Shown here one piece after another: positions 16,986-25,026 of a DNA stretch of 64,000 nt. Position 1 is the stretch's first letter, and each line of letters starts with the position of its first letter. Origin of the DNA: Methylocella silvestris (lineage in GTDB: Bacteria; Pseudomonadota; Alphaproteobacteria; Rhizobiales; Beijerinckiaceae); the NCBI RefSeq assembly GCF_002891535.1, contig NZ_PDZR01000001.1, positions 372,001-436,000 of the forward strand, in the 5' to 3' direction. The notes under the pieces were generated by a model. That model searched no databases. It saw only the letters and a program-made list of their open reading frames with translations, and was not told the origin of the DNA. The translations under genes and the position numbers were made by a program.

Positions 16986-18122
16986 TCAGCGCGGAGCGCG
17001 CTCTTCGAGCGGGTGCGTGCGCAGACGCAGCGGATCGTAGAACGGCGTCTTGACGACGCGAGCCTTGAAGCTGCCAGCTTCGCCGCGAACTTCAACCTCC
17101 GTTCCAAACGCCTTGAATTCGGGCTTTATATGGACCAGCGCCAGCGAGCGCATCAGATGGCGGCTGTAGGTTGTCGAATTGACGATGCCAATTTCATGGC
17201 CGTCCTTGAAGATCCTGGCGCCGGGCTCGATCGCCTCGTGATGGTCGATCTCAATGCCGGCCTGCGCGGTCCGCACTTCGCTGCGGCGGCGCTCTAGCGC
17301 CTGCTTGCCGCGAAACGCGGGTTTGGAAAGGTCGACAGACCAGTCGACGCCCGCTTCCCATGGCGTGGTGTCGCCTTCCGGCATGTCGAAGGGGAAGAAC
17401 AAGAGCGCCCCTTCGACGCGGACGATGTCGAGGCAGGACCAGGAGACGGCGGTTGCGCCGAACGGCTTGCCGGCTTCGAGGATCTGATCCCACAGGAACA
17501 CGGCGTCGGCGGCTTTGCAGAAGACCTCATAGCCGCGCTCTGCCGAATAGCCGCCGCGGGCGATCGATACCTCGCGGCCAAACAGGCTCGTGCGCTGATG
17601 TTCGAAGTAGCGCAGATCGGCAAGGTTCATTGGCGTATGCGGCGCCAGGATTTCAAGCGCCTTCGGCCCCTGCAGCGAGAGAATATGTGTGTCATTATCC
17701 TTGCGGAATTGCACGTTGCGGCCTTCCGCGAAGGCGGGCAGCACGTCTTCGAGAGCGCCGCCGCCATGCGAGATGCGGTAGGCGTTCGGGCCGTCGCAAT
17801 AGATCAGCACGTCGTCGATCAGCGAGCCTTCGTCGTCGACGATGTTGCTGATCGAGGATTGGCCGGGCTTGATCCTGGCGATGTCGGAGGTCAGCATCGC
17901 GTTCAGCGCGGCGAGCGCGTCCGCGCCCGAAACGTCAATGAGGCGCAGCGCGCTGACGTCGAACAGGCCGGCGCTGTTGCGCACGGTTTGCGTCTCGACA
18001 TAGGGATCGGCCGCATAGTTCTGCGGGATCGGCATGTCGTTCCATGAGGCTTCGAACTGCGTTCCAAGCGCTCGGTGGCGATCGTTCAAGATGGATTGGC
18101 GGGAGTAGACGTGAGTGTTCAT
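16986..18122 (-). CDS. GcvT/DmdA-family aminomethyltransferase-like protein
   Basis: This stand-alone tetrahydrofolate-binding protein (378 aa) has the GcvT layout: YVETQTVRNSAGLFDVSALRLIDVSGADALAALNAML at the N-terminus, LQGPKALEIL in the middle, RGGYSAERGYEVFC, then CLDIVRVEGALLFFPFDMP. It probably moves a methyl or formaldehyde-level carbon to THF. Glycine cleavage T-protein itself is unlikely because no gcvH/gcvP are nearby. DMSP demethylase-like (DmdA) or methylamine-linked activity fits better. ATG 18122 has AAGG upstream. It precedes tmm by 41 bases. The exact substrate is not known. Confidence 0.8.
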   Translation of the reverse strand: MNTHVYSRQSILNDRHRALGTQFEASWNDMPIPQNYAADPYVETQTVRNSAGLFDVSALRLIDVSGADALAALNAMLTSDIARIKPGQSSISNIVDDEGSLIDDVLIYCDGPNAYRISHGGGALEDVLPAFAEGRNVQFRKDNDTHILSLQGPKALEILAPHTPMNLADLRYFEHQRTSLFGREVSIARGGYSAERGYEVFCKAADAVFLWDQILEAGKPFGATAVSWSCLDIVRVEGALLFFPFDMPEGDTTPWEAGVDWSVDLSKPAFRGKQALERRRSEVRTAQAGIEIDHHEAIEPGARIFKDGHEIGIVNSTTYSRHLMRSLALVHIKPEFKAFGTEVEVRGEAGSFKARVVKTPFYDPLRLRTHPLEERAPR

Positions 18123-18227
18123 TGCAGTGCCTTCTTCGTGGCGTTCCGTCCGCGTCCGGAGAGATCGTTGCGTCCGCTCTCCATTTGTGCAGGACAATGG
18201 CGCCTAGCATAGTAAGCGTCAAGAAAC

Positions 18228-18241
18228 TTTCTTCTAAAGAA
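18228..18241. promoter_or_regulatory. Inverted repeat TTCTT-N3-AAGAA, copy 1 (before the GcvT-like gene)
   Basis: TTTCTTCTAAAGAA holds a perfect TTCTT/AAGAA inverted repeat with spacer CTA, 107 bases upstream of the GcvT-like start. Related copies lie at 20128 and 20218. Shared control of the methylated-amine genes is inferred. Confidence 0.6.
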
Positions 18242-18260
18242 TATTTTGTGGCATTCAGAG

Positions 18261-18285
18261 GCCCCGGGAGGGAGCCTCCCGGGGC
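18261..18285 (-). terminator. Strong hairpin after the permease gene
   Basis: GCCCCGGGAGG-GAG-CCTCCCGGGGC is a perfect 11-bp stem seven bases past the permease stop. On the minus strand no T-run follows directly, so it may reduce rather than abolish read-through, or stabilise the permease mRNA end. Confidence 0.65.
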
Positions 18286-18291
18286 TTAAAT

Positions 18292-20007
18292 TCAGAGCTG
18301 GAAGAACCAGTTTGACAGCAACAAAACGATCAGGCCGCCGGCCAGCGTGAGATAAGGCAGCGCTCCGGCCCTTTTCACGGTGGCGGTTCCATCGCCGATC
18401 TGAAGATCCTCAAAGGTCTCATGCGGGAACTTGCCGCCGTCCTGAATGTAATGCCGATAGCAGAACACCGGAACGATCATGGCGGCGGTGATCAGGCCGG
18501 CCCAGAGCGCGATCGGATTCCACACCTTGGCGCCCGCCCCCATGAAGACGACGTTGACGAAGGCGAGGATCGCGGCCAGCCCGATGATCCAGTTCGGAGC
18601 CTTGTAGGGACGCGGCACATGGCCCGAATCGATGCGGTGGAGCCAGCCGGAGTTGAGGTTGAGGAAGTTGAAGATGATGTAGCCGCAATTCGACACCGCG
18701 AGGATGAAGAAGAAGCTGGTGGCGTCGGCGCAGGCGATGGCGAGAAGGATGAGGTTGAAGGTGAGATCGGTCCACATGGCGCGGGTCGGCGCGCCATGTT
18801 CGTTGACATGGCTGAGGTAGCGCGGCAGCCAGCCGTCGACCGAGCCCTGATAGAGCGTGCGTGACGATCCCGCCATGGCGGTCATGATGGAGAGGATGAG
18901 CGCCAGAATCATCAGCATCACAAGGATGCTTTCGACGAATTTCCCGCCGCCGACCATATGCGCCATGGCCTGCGCGACGCCGGAGCCGTCAACGATTGAG
19001 GGATCGAGCATGCCGGTCAGGCCAAGCACGCCCTGGAAGGTGAACGGGACCAGGATGAACAGGCCCATGCAGAGCAGCCCGGAGTAGAAAATGGCCTTGA
19101 ACGTATCCGTGCCGGGATTACGGAATTCGCTGGTGTAGCAGACGGCGGTCTCAAAACCGTAGGTCGACCATGCCGCGATGAACATGCCGCCAAGGACGAG
19201 CGTCCAGCCGGCGATGTTCCAGCTGCCGGGGTCTGGCGCAGACGCTGCGGCGAGAGGAACGAGAGGCGAGAAATTGCTCCAGTCCACCTTGCCGGTCAGC
19301 AGGGGAACAAGGCCGACGATGACCATCGGAATGATGACCGTGAGGCCGATCCATTTCTGGACATTCGCGGTGCCGAGAATGCCGCGATGCTGGATCGCGA
19401 AGACCAGAAGCATCAGGACGGCGCCGACGAAGAAGGAAGCGTTGAAGGAGAAGCTGACCGGGCCGATGCTATGCGTGAAGGCGGTCCACTCCCGGATTGC
19501 CGGGGTCAGCGCCGCGACGGCCGCCGCTGTCTTGTCCGCGTCGGAACCCGCAATGCTTGCGCCATGGGCGGCGATCCATTGCGCCACTTCAGGGCCTGCG
19601 GCGAGCGGAACGGGGGCGAGCGCATTCAGGATATACGCCGCCGCGATCGAACAGCCGAGCGAGAGGACCGGGCTCCAGGCGAACCAGTTGCACCACACCG
19701 AAAGCGGGGCGACGAGCTTGGCGTAGCGCACCCAGGCCGCTGCGCCATAGATCGAGGCGCCGCCCGATTTGTTCGGGAACAAACCCGCGATCTCGGCATA
19801 AGTAAAGGACTGCAGAAACCCAAGAATGATCGAAACGGTCCAGATCAGAAAGGCCAGCTTTCCGGTCGTTCCCGCGATGCCGCCAATAGAAAACAGAACA
19901 AGCGCCGGAACGCCGCTCGCGACCCAAAAGGCGCCGCGCCAATCGATCGTTCGATGAAGCGTTCCTTCCGTCTCAATTCCTGCCTTTGCCTCGGCTATGC
20001 TTGTCAT
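18292..20007 (-). CDS. APC-superfamily permease, candidate amine transporter
   Basis: The 571-aa protein has about 12 hydrophobic helices and the APC N-terminal pattern TLHRTIDWRGAFWVASGVPALVLFSIGGIAGTTGK, followed by FTYAEIAGLFPNKSGGASIYG. It is longer than typical amino-acid permeases (450-500 aa), with an extra loop around IAAHGASIAGSDADKTAAAVAAL. Family members import amino acids, polyamines and amines by proton symport. The setting, first on the minus strand and divergent from the dimethylamine monooxygenase operon, suggests uptake of TMA, TMAO, DMA or a related amine (inference). ATG 20007 has GGAGGG upstream. Confidence 0.82.
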   Translation of the reverse strand: MTSIAEAKAGIETEGTLHRTIDWRGAFWVASGVPALVLFSIGGIAGTTGKLAFLIWTVSIILGFLQSFTYAEIAGLFPNKSGGASIYGAAAWVRYAKLVAPLSVWCNWFAWSPVLSLGCSIAAAYILNALAPVPLAAGPEVAQWIAAHGASIAGSDADKTAAAVAALTPAIREWTAFTHSIGPVSFSFNASFFVGAVLMLLVFAIQHRGILGTANVQKWIGLTVIIPMVIVGLVPLLTGKVDWSNFSPLVPLAAASAPDPGSWNIAGWTLVLGGMFIAAWSTYGFETAVCYTSEFRNPGTDTFKAIFYSGLLCMGLFILVPFTFQGVLGLTGMLDPSIVDGSGVAQAMAHMVGGGKFVESILVMLMILALILSIMTAMAGSSRTLYQGSVDGWLPRYLSHVNEHGAPTRAMWTDLTFNLILLAIACADATSFFFILAVSNCGYIIFNFLNLNSGWLHRIDSGHVPRPYKAPNWIIGLAAILAFVNVVFMGAGAKVWNPIALWAGLITAAMIVPVFCYRHYIQDGGKFPHETFEDLQIGDGTATVKRAGALPYLTLAGGLIVLLLSNWFFQL

Positions 20008-20127
20008 GGCGCTTTCCCTCCTTGCGGAATTCACGGGAACGTTGTGTGAAATAAGAAATCGCGGCCCATGGGATGAGCGCGGCGAATGTCCAGACGAAAC
20101 ATCGACGCGAATTAAAAGTCAAAAGAT

Positions 20128-20141
20128 TTTCTTTTAAAGAA
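20128..20141. promoter_or_regulatory. Inverted repeat TTCTT-N3-AAGAA, copy 2 (before the permease)
   Basis: TTTCTTTTAAAGAA contains the perfect arms TTCTT and AAGAA with spacer TTA, 121 bases upstream of the permease ATG and in the gap shared with the divergent dmm operon. Confidence 0.6.
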
Positions 20142-20217
20142 ACTCCTTTCGGCAAAATGCCTGTGAGATAGGCGGAAAAGGCGGATTTAGGGCAGCCGAA
20201 GCCCCAACATTGATATG

Positions 20218-20231
20218 TTTCTTCTTACGAA
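20218..20231. promoter_or_regulatory. Inverted repeat TTCTT-N3-AAGAA, copy 3 (before dmm)
   Basis: TTTCTTCTTACGAA matches copies 1 and 2 with one arm mismatch (ACGAA). It ends six bases before the -35 box of the dmm promoter, the usual place for an activator. Confidence 0.55.
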
Positions 20232-20237
20232 ATAATA

Positions 20238-20265
20238 TTGACAAGCATCGTCGGGCGCATAGGAT
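20238..20265 (+). promoter_or_regulatory. Probable sigma-70-type promoter of the dmm operon
   Basis: TTGACA (20238-20243) and TAGGAT (20260-20265) are 16 bases apart. The leader to the ATG at 20406 is about 135 bases. Confidence 0.5.
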
Positions 20266-20405
20266 GACCACGCTCGACTCCAGAGACTGGCGGCGCGGGC
20301 GATCGCGACGCCATGGTCTTGCCGGCGGGCGTCAAACCATCCGATCTTGCGTCGCGGCGCAAAATTCAGTTCCCGGCGACCGCGACGGCGGTCAAGGAGT
20401 TCGAT

Positions 20406-20993
20406 ATGCCCGTTTCCGGAATTGTCAGCCGGCCGACCTATGAGGCTCTGGCGATCGATCCCGCCGGCCGGCGTCATCTTTTTGTCGCCGATCATGCCTT
20501 CGAGCCGGACCCGGGCGTCTTCGCGGCGTTGCCCTCCGAGGCGCCTGTCGAGCTTTGGCGCGCGCTGGCCGAGGCTCGCGTCGGCTCCGGCGCCGGTCCC
20601 CGGGCCAACGCCCTCGCGCGAGATTTTCGTTCGACGACGCAACTTCTTGACGCGCTTGCCTATCGTCTGGAACGCGAGCGCGTCGGTCTGAGGCTTTATG
20701 CCGTCGGCCTCGAATCCTTCGTCTGGGACGTCGCCCGGCTCGCGCGTGGACTTGGCATGGACAGCAGCGAATATCGGCTGTCGCATGTCGGCTCAAACCG
20801 CCGCCGCGTCTATTGCGTTCACTGCCGCGCCATCACCGAGAATGTTGCGACCAATGTCGTCGCCTGCAGCGGCTGCGGCGCAAATCTGTTTGTTCGCGAT
20901 CATTTCTCGCGCCGGCTCGCCGCTTTCATGGGATTCCAGATCGATGCGGAAGCCCCCGGCGAGGTTCCCCCGATCGAAGAGGCCTTTCCATGA
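20406..20993 (+). CDS. dmmA: Dimethylamine monooxygenase subunit, DmmA family
   Basis: The 195-aa protein resembles the small DmmA-type subunit of haem-dependent dimethylamine monooxygenase. The middle has long helices (RSTTQLLDALAYRLERERVGLRLYAVGLESFVWDVARLAR). The C-terminus is a four-Cys knuckle, YCVHCRAI and ACSGCGANL, followed by VRDHFSRRLAAFMGFQ, as in this family. The start at ATG 20406 is chosen for its AAGGAG six bases upstream; ATG 20313 lacks a ribosome site. It overlaps the reductase gene by four bases (ATGA), indicating coupled translation. Naming of Dmm subunits differs between papers, so the letter is less certain than the family. Confidence 0.75.
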   Translation: MPVSGIVSRPTYEALAIDPAGRRHLFVADHAFEPDPGVFAALPSEAPVELWRALAEARVGSGAGPRANALARDFRSTTQLLDALAYRLERERVGLRLYAVGLESFVWDVARLARGLGMDSSEYRLSHVGSNRRRVYCVHCRAITENVATNVVACSGCGANLFVRDHFSRRLAAFMGFQIDAEAPGEVPPIEEAFP

Positions 20994-21943
20994 GCGGCGC
21001 CGACCATCTTCCCCTGCGCGTGCGCGAAACCGAGATGATTTCGCCGCTGCTGAAGCGCTTCGTCTTCGAGGCGGCTGATGGCGGCGAGCTGCCGCCGGCC
21101 GGCGCCGGCGCCCATCTGCGCCTGACCCTTGAGGGGGAGGGACGGCGCTGGAAGAACGCCTATTCGATTGTTTCCGCTCCCGCCGACCGCAGCCATCTTT
21201 CGATCATCGTGCGCCGGGTCTCGCCCTCGCGCGGCGGCTCAGCCTTTCTGCACGAGGCTGTCCACCCCGGCGCGGTCGTCGCCGCCCATGAGCCGGGGAA
21301 TCTCTTTCCGATGTCGCACATCGCCCGCAAGCATCTGATGGTCAGCGGCGGCATCGGGCTGACGCCCTTCCTGTCCTATCTCGAAGCCATTGAAGCGACG
21401 GGCGCCGACTTCGAATTGCGGCATTTCTGCCGCGACGAGGAAATTCCGATCTTCGAGAGGATCCTTTCGGGGTTCGACGCAGGCAGGATCACGATCCATC
21501 CGGCCTCCGCGCCCTTCGATCTGTCGCAGGCGCTCGCCTCGCAGCCGCTCGGAACGCATCTTTATACATGCGGGCCGGAAGCGCTGATGGGGCTGGTGCT
21601 CGCGGCTGCGCGCGATCATGGCTGGCCGGCCTCAAAGCTGCATTCGGAATCCTTCGGCGGCGCTCACGCCGGCGGCCTCCCCTTCACCGCCATCTTGAAG
21701 AAATCGGGGCTGAAGGTCGCCGTGCGCGACGACCAGACGCTTCTGGAGGCGATCGAGGAAGCGGGACTCGAACCCGACTGCCTCTGCCGCGGCGGCGCCT
21801 GCGGCGTCTGCCTGACGAGCGTGCTCGAGGGCGAGCCGGATCACCGCGATCATTTTCTGGAGGGCGCTGAAAGCGCGTCCAATCGCTCGATCATGATCTG
21901 CGTGTCGCGGGCGAAGACGCAAAACATCGTGCTCGACTTGTAG
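20990..21943 (+). CDS. Dimethylamine monooxygenase reductase subunit (flavin, NAD(P)H, 2Fe-2S)
   Basis: The 317-aa phthalate-dioxygenase-reductase/VanB-type protein passes electrons from NAD(P)H to the haem subunit. The flavin domain has KNAYSIVSAPADRSHLSI, the nucleotide domain has MVSGGIGLTPFLSYLEA and HLYTCGPEALM, and the C-terminal ferredoxin domain binds [2Fe-2S] with Cys in LCRGGACGVCLTSVLEG and a later Cys in MICVSRAKT. It starts at ATG 20990, overlapping dmmA; an open frame further upstream is only the dmmA gene read in another frame. It is the middle gene of the operon. Confidence 0.85.
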   Translation: MSGADHLPLRVRETEMISPLLKRFVFEAADGGELPPAGAGAHLRLTLEGEGRRWKNAYSIVSAPADRSHLSIIVRRVSPSRGGSAFLHEAVHPGAVVAAHEPGNLFPMSHIARKHLMVSGGIGLTPFLSYLEAIEATGADFELRHFCRDEEIPIFERILSGFDAGRITIHPASAPFDLSQALASQPLGTHLYTCGPEALMGLVLAAARDHGWPASKLHSESFGGAHAGGLPFTAILKKSGLKVAVRDDQTLLEAIEEAGLEPDCLCRGGACGVCLTSVLEGEPDHRDHFLEGAESASNRSIMICVSRAKTQNIVLDL

Positions 21944-22029
21944 GACTGGACTAAGGACCGGACCTTACGCTTCGCTGGCGTCGCGGGACGCTCGAAGGAC
22001 CTGAGGCCGGATTCAATCGGAGGATTCGG

Positions 22030-23085
22030 ATGAACCAGCGATTCAAGCCGGCGGAAACGTTCCGGCGCGACTTCACCTTCCGCAACAGCGACGAGGCGGT
22101 GTTGCGTTTCCCGTTTCCGTTCCCGGAAGATTCCTACATGTATTCGGTCAACATCGAGCCGCATACGCCGGGCGGCCCGACCGCGGCTTTTCAGGCCGCT
22201 TTCGACGTCGATGAGCATTATGTCGCCGAATGCGCGGAGCGGGCGATTGTGCTCGAGGAAGACCCCGGCCGCTGCAAGGTGCTGCCGCATATGATGGCGG
22301 CGCAGTGGGACACGCTTGAATTGATCATGGAGAGTTTTGCGCGCGACTATCCGCAGGATTTTTCCCTCACAAAAGAGGGAACGAACTGGGTCTGGGAGAA
22401 TCGTCCGCTGGGGATCAAACAGTCCTTTGTGTTTGGCGACGCCAAAACCCTGCCATGTGAGCCGTTCGAATATATCACGCGTCAGGCGCAGGGCGATTTT
22501 ACCTTGCAGGATCAGCGCGAAGACAATCTCTTTGTCGATGGCGGCATGGTCACGACGCAGGCCGACTGGTCGCTCGAATTCAACATTGGCATGACCTTCC
22601 ATGAATGGCATGGGCCGGTGCCGCTCGCCCATCAGCTTGGCGTGTTCGATCGCGCGCTGAAGTTTCTGATGAGACTGCAATATGGGCAGCCGGTGCGGCG
22701 GCTCAACTGGACGATGACGATCAATCCGCGGCTCGATACGAGCCCTGAGAACTATCCGCTGTGGGGAACGGACCGCACCACCGTCACCCCGGAGAATGTC
22801 GCCGAAAAGGTGTTTTTGCGCGTTGAATTGCAGACGCTGTTCCGCCTGCCGCGCTCCAATGCGATTTTGTTCGGCATCCGCTGCTATCTGCTCAGCGTCG
22901 CCGATATTGCGCGCGTTGAGAAATGGGGCAAGCGGCTTCACCGCGTGTTGCTCGATCTGCCGACTGAACTGCAAGACTATAAGGGATTGACCCGCTACCG
23001 GCAGACGGTTGTCGATTATCTGGCGCCCCTTGACGATGGCGCGCCGCTGCCGAGCGGGATCGCGCCCGGCCAGACAGCGTTATGA
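22030..23085 (+). CDS. Haem-dependent oxidative N-demethylase, PAS-fold catalytic subunit (DUF3445)
   Basis: The 351-aa protein belongs to the DUF3445/HODM alpha family, in which a PAS-like domain holds haem and oxidatively removes a methyl group from dimethylamine, giving methylamine and formaldehyde. Segments seen include LRFPFPFPEDSYMYSVNIEPH, DWSLEFNIGMTFHEWHGPVP, LNWTMTINPRLDTSPENYPLWG, VFLRVELQTLFRLPRSNAILFGIRCYLL and a C-terminal YKGL. ATG 22030 is preceded by GGAGG. It follows the reductase gene by 86 bases and completes the three-subunit enzyme. Some publications name this subunit differently, so no letter is given. Confidence 0.85.
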   Translation: MNQRFKPAETFRRDFTFRNSDEAVLRFPFPFPEDSYMYSVNIEPHTPGGPTAAFQAAFDVDEHYVAECAERAIVLEEDPGRCKVLPHMMAAQWDTLELIMESFARDYPQDFSLTKEGTNWVWENRPLGIKQSFVFGDAKTLPCEPFEYITRQAQGDFTLQDQREDNLFVDGGMVTTQADWSLEFNIGMTFHEWHGPVPLAHQLGVFDRALKFLMRLQYGQPVRRLNWTMTINPRLDTSPENYPLWGTDRTTVTPENVAEKVFLRVELQTLFRLPRSNAILFGIRCYLLSVADIARVEKWGKRLHRVLLDLPTELQDYKGLTRYRQTVVDYLAPLDDGAPLPSGIAPGQTAL

Positions 23086-23228
23086 CGAGGGCCGCGCTGC
23101 AACGCAATAAGCAAGCGAAAGCAGGATAATAGCCGAGCGCCGATGGCCGCTGTACGACGGCGCACATCGAAGCAAAGAATTCCAGGGCAGAAAGGACGGA
23201 GGTAACTGGGAGGGCGCCGGAGGGGCAG

Positions 23229-24077
23229 ATGGTTGACAAAACGATGTTTGGCCTGCCGGTCGAGCCAATCACGCGGCCGGTGCACACAACTTCCTATGCG
23301 ACCGCTGCCGGCGTTTTGATCGGTTATCCCGTCTTCCGCGATTGGCGCCGCCTGTACGATCCGTACAAAATGAAGAGCGAGCCGGCCAACCGGGAAAAAT
23401 TCGCCGAAGTGAAAGACGCTCACGAGCGCTCCGTGACGCGGCAGCTGGATCTCATACATCACCACGCCACGGGCAGGGCCGTCCTCGGCCAGATGAAAGC
23501 GAAGTCGCCTTCGGTGACAATTCTCCCCTATGTCTTTCAGGACATGCCTTGGGATTTTGACGAAATCGCGGTGGAGGATTTTAAGAGCGAGCGCAAGGCG
23601 ACCATGAAGGGGCTCGCCTATGCAACGGACGATGACGGCGACCTCTTGATCGGCGAGGGGATCGGCAGCAATGCGCTGATTTACTACGCCACGACCCGCG
23701 TCACGTCGAAGGAAACCGCCGACCAGATCCTGCTGCACGAACTTCTTCACGCCTCGCGCGATATCCAGGGGGTGAACAGCCTCGTTCGCCTCGACGGAGG
23801 CTACAAGAATTTTGAAGAATTTTACGCGCAGGTTGTCGAAAATATCTACCGATCCGAAGACCATAAGAGGCCGGTTGATTACCACGGACATTATATCGAC
23901 TCGGCGACGTTCCTGGATATGAAACTCAGCACGTCGCCTCGGCTCCTGCTTGGCCTCCTGCGGAAGACGCAACCGACGCTTTTTGCCGCGCTCGCCCATG
24001 TGAAGGCGAGTTTCAACCCGATTGCGCAGGTGGACGCGGAAGAGAAGGCGTTAATCGCGAAAATCGAACGCGGGTAG
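23229..24077 (+). CDS. HExxH-motif protein, putative zinc metallopeptidase
   Basis: The 282-aa product carries [14 protein letters not shown] near residue 178, a classic zincin HExxH helix; a downstream acidic ligand may lie in [19 protein letters not shown]. There is no signal peptide. The pattern recalls the M91-like/effector-type peptidase families, but I cannot place it further. It starts at ATG 23229 behind GGAGGGG. It follows the dmm operon by 143 bases on the same strand, with no terminator seen, but a functional link is doubtful. Confidence 0.6.
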   Translation: MVDKTMFGLPVEPITRPVHTTSYATAAGVLIGYPVFRDWRRLYDPYKMKSEPANREKFAEVKDAHERSVTRQLDLIHHHATGRAVLGQMKAKSPSVTILPYVFQDMPWDFDEIAVEDFKSERKATMKGLAYATDDDGDLLIGEGIGSNALIYYATTRVTSKETADQILLHELLHASRDIQGVNSLVRLDGGYKNFEEFYAQVVENIYRSEDHKRPVDYHGHYIDSATFLDMKLSTSPRLLLGLLRKTQPTLFAALAHVKASFNPIAQVDAEEKALIAKIERG

Positions 24078-24126
24078 GCGTCGATTCCTGTGGGGCGATG
24101 CCCTCGCGCGGGGCGAACATAAGGCT

Positions 24127-24918
24127 CTAAACGGCGGTCGGCGTAATGCCGCCGTCGGCGCGCAGGATAGCTCCATTCGTCGCAGCCGAAAGCGGGCTTG
24201 CCACAAAGGCGACAAGGCTTGCGATCTCTTCCGGCTCGATCATGCGCTGGATCAGCGAGGTCGCGCGATGGTCGCGGAAAAACTGCGCTTCGAGGCCAGC
24301 CGGCGGCGCGCTCGGGTCGGCGGCGACGCTTTTCAGGAAATCGAGAATGCCCTCGGAGCGGGTCGGGCCCGGCAGGACGGAATTGACCGTCACCCGGGTG
24401 CCCTTTGTGAGCTGCGCGAGACCGCGCGAGACGGCGAGCTGCGCCGTCTTTGTCATCCCGTAATGAATCATCTCCGCGGGAGTCATCAGCGCGGATTCAC
24501 TCGAGATGAAGATGATCCGCCCAGAATTCTGCCGCAGCATGGCCGGAAAATACTGGCGCGCCAGCCTGACGCCGCTGAGCACATTTATTTCGAACAATCT
24601 GAGCCAGTCTTCGTCGGAAATATCGGCGAAGGGTTTCGATTCATAGATCCCGAGATTGTTGACCAGAATATCCACGGCGGGGACGACCGCCGCGAGCGTT
24701 GCGGCGCCCTCGGCCGTCGCCGGATCCGCCAGGACAGCGCGAATCTTGCCGCCGGCCAAGGCAAGATCGGCAAGCGCTGTGTCGAGCTTGGCCTGCGTCC
24801 GGCCGCAGATGATCGTGTCCGCCCCCTCGGCTGCCAGCTTTCGCGCGATTTCGAGCCCGATGCCGGCCGTCGACCCGGTGATGAGGGCTGTTTTTCCGTC
24901 CAATTGCAGATCCACCAC
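24127..24918 (-). CDS. Short-chain dehydrogenase/reductase (SDR)
   Basis: The 263-aa classical SDR has the NAD(P)-binding TGSTAGIGLEIA, the structural NNLG, catalytic Ser in IIFISSESA and the YGMTK catalytic Tyr/Lys motif, followed by VNSVLPGPT. It is an NAD(P)H oxidoreductase of unknown substrate. GTG 24918 lies behind AGGAGG. It is divergent from a LysR regulator gene with a long palindrome between them, so it is the probable target of that regulator. Confidence 0.88.
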   Translation of the reverse strand: MVDLQLDGKTALITGSTAGIGLEIARKLAAEGADTIICGRTQAKLDTALADLALAGGKIRAVLADPATAEGAATLAAVVPAVDILVNNLGIYESKPFADISDEDWLRLFEINVLSGVRLARQYFPAMLRQNSGRIIFISSESALMTPAEMIHYGMTKTAQLAVSRGLAQLTKGTRVTVNSVLPGPTRSEGILDFLKSVAADPSAPPAGLEAQFFRDHRATSLIQRMIEPEEIASLVAFVASPLSAATNGAILRADGGITPTAV

Positions 24919-24994
24919 GATCCTCCTTTTTAATTTGACGTCGTGGCGTAGAATAAGCCTTCATCGATGATGGTTGAATGGCGCAGATATTCCT

Positions 24995-25023
24995 ATCATC
25001 TTGTCATTGAATGACAGGATGAT
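24995..25023. promoter_or_regulatory. 29-bp near-perfect palindrome between the SDR and LysR genes
   Basis: The half-sites are ATCATCTTGTCATT and AATGACAGGATGAT, mirrored about a central G with one mismatch. The site ends three bases before the LysR ATG and covers its ribosome site. Binding there would block LysR translation or transcription; an autoregulatory role is inferred. Confidence 0.6.
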
Positions 25024-25026
25024 GCG

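Noticed and set aside
16986-18122. Glycine cleavage T-protein (gcvT)
   Set aside because: No gcvH or gcvP nearby and the gene lies in the Tmm/Tdm group; the family is broad, so only the fold is assigned.
20313-20405. Longer dmmA start at ATG 20313
   Set aside because: No ribosome site there, while ATG 20406 has AAGGAG at proper distance and gives the family N-terminus.
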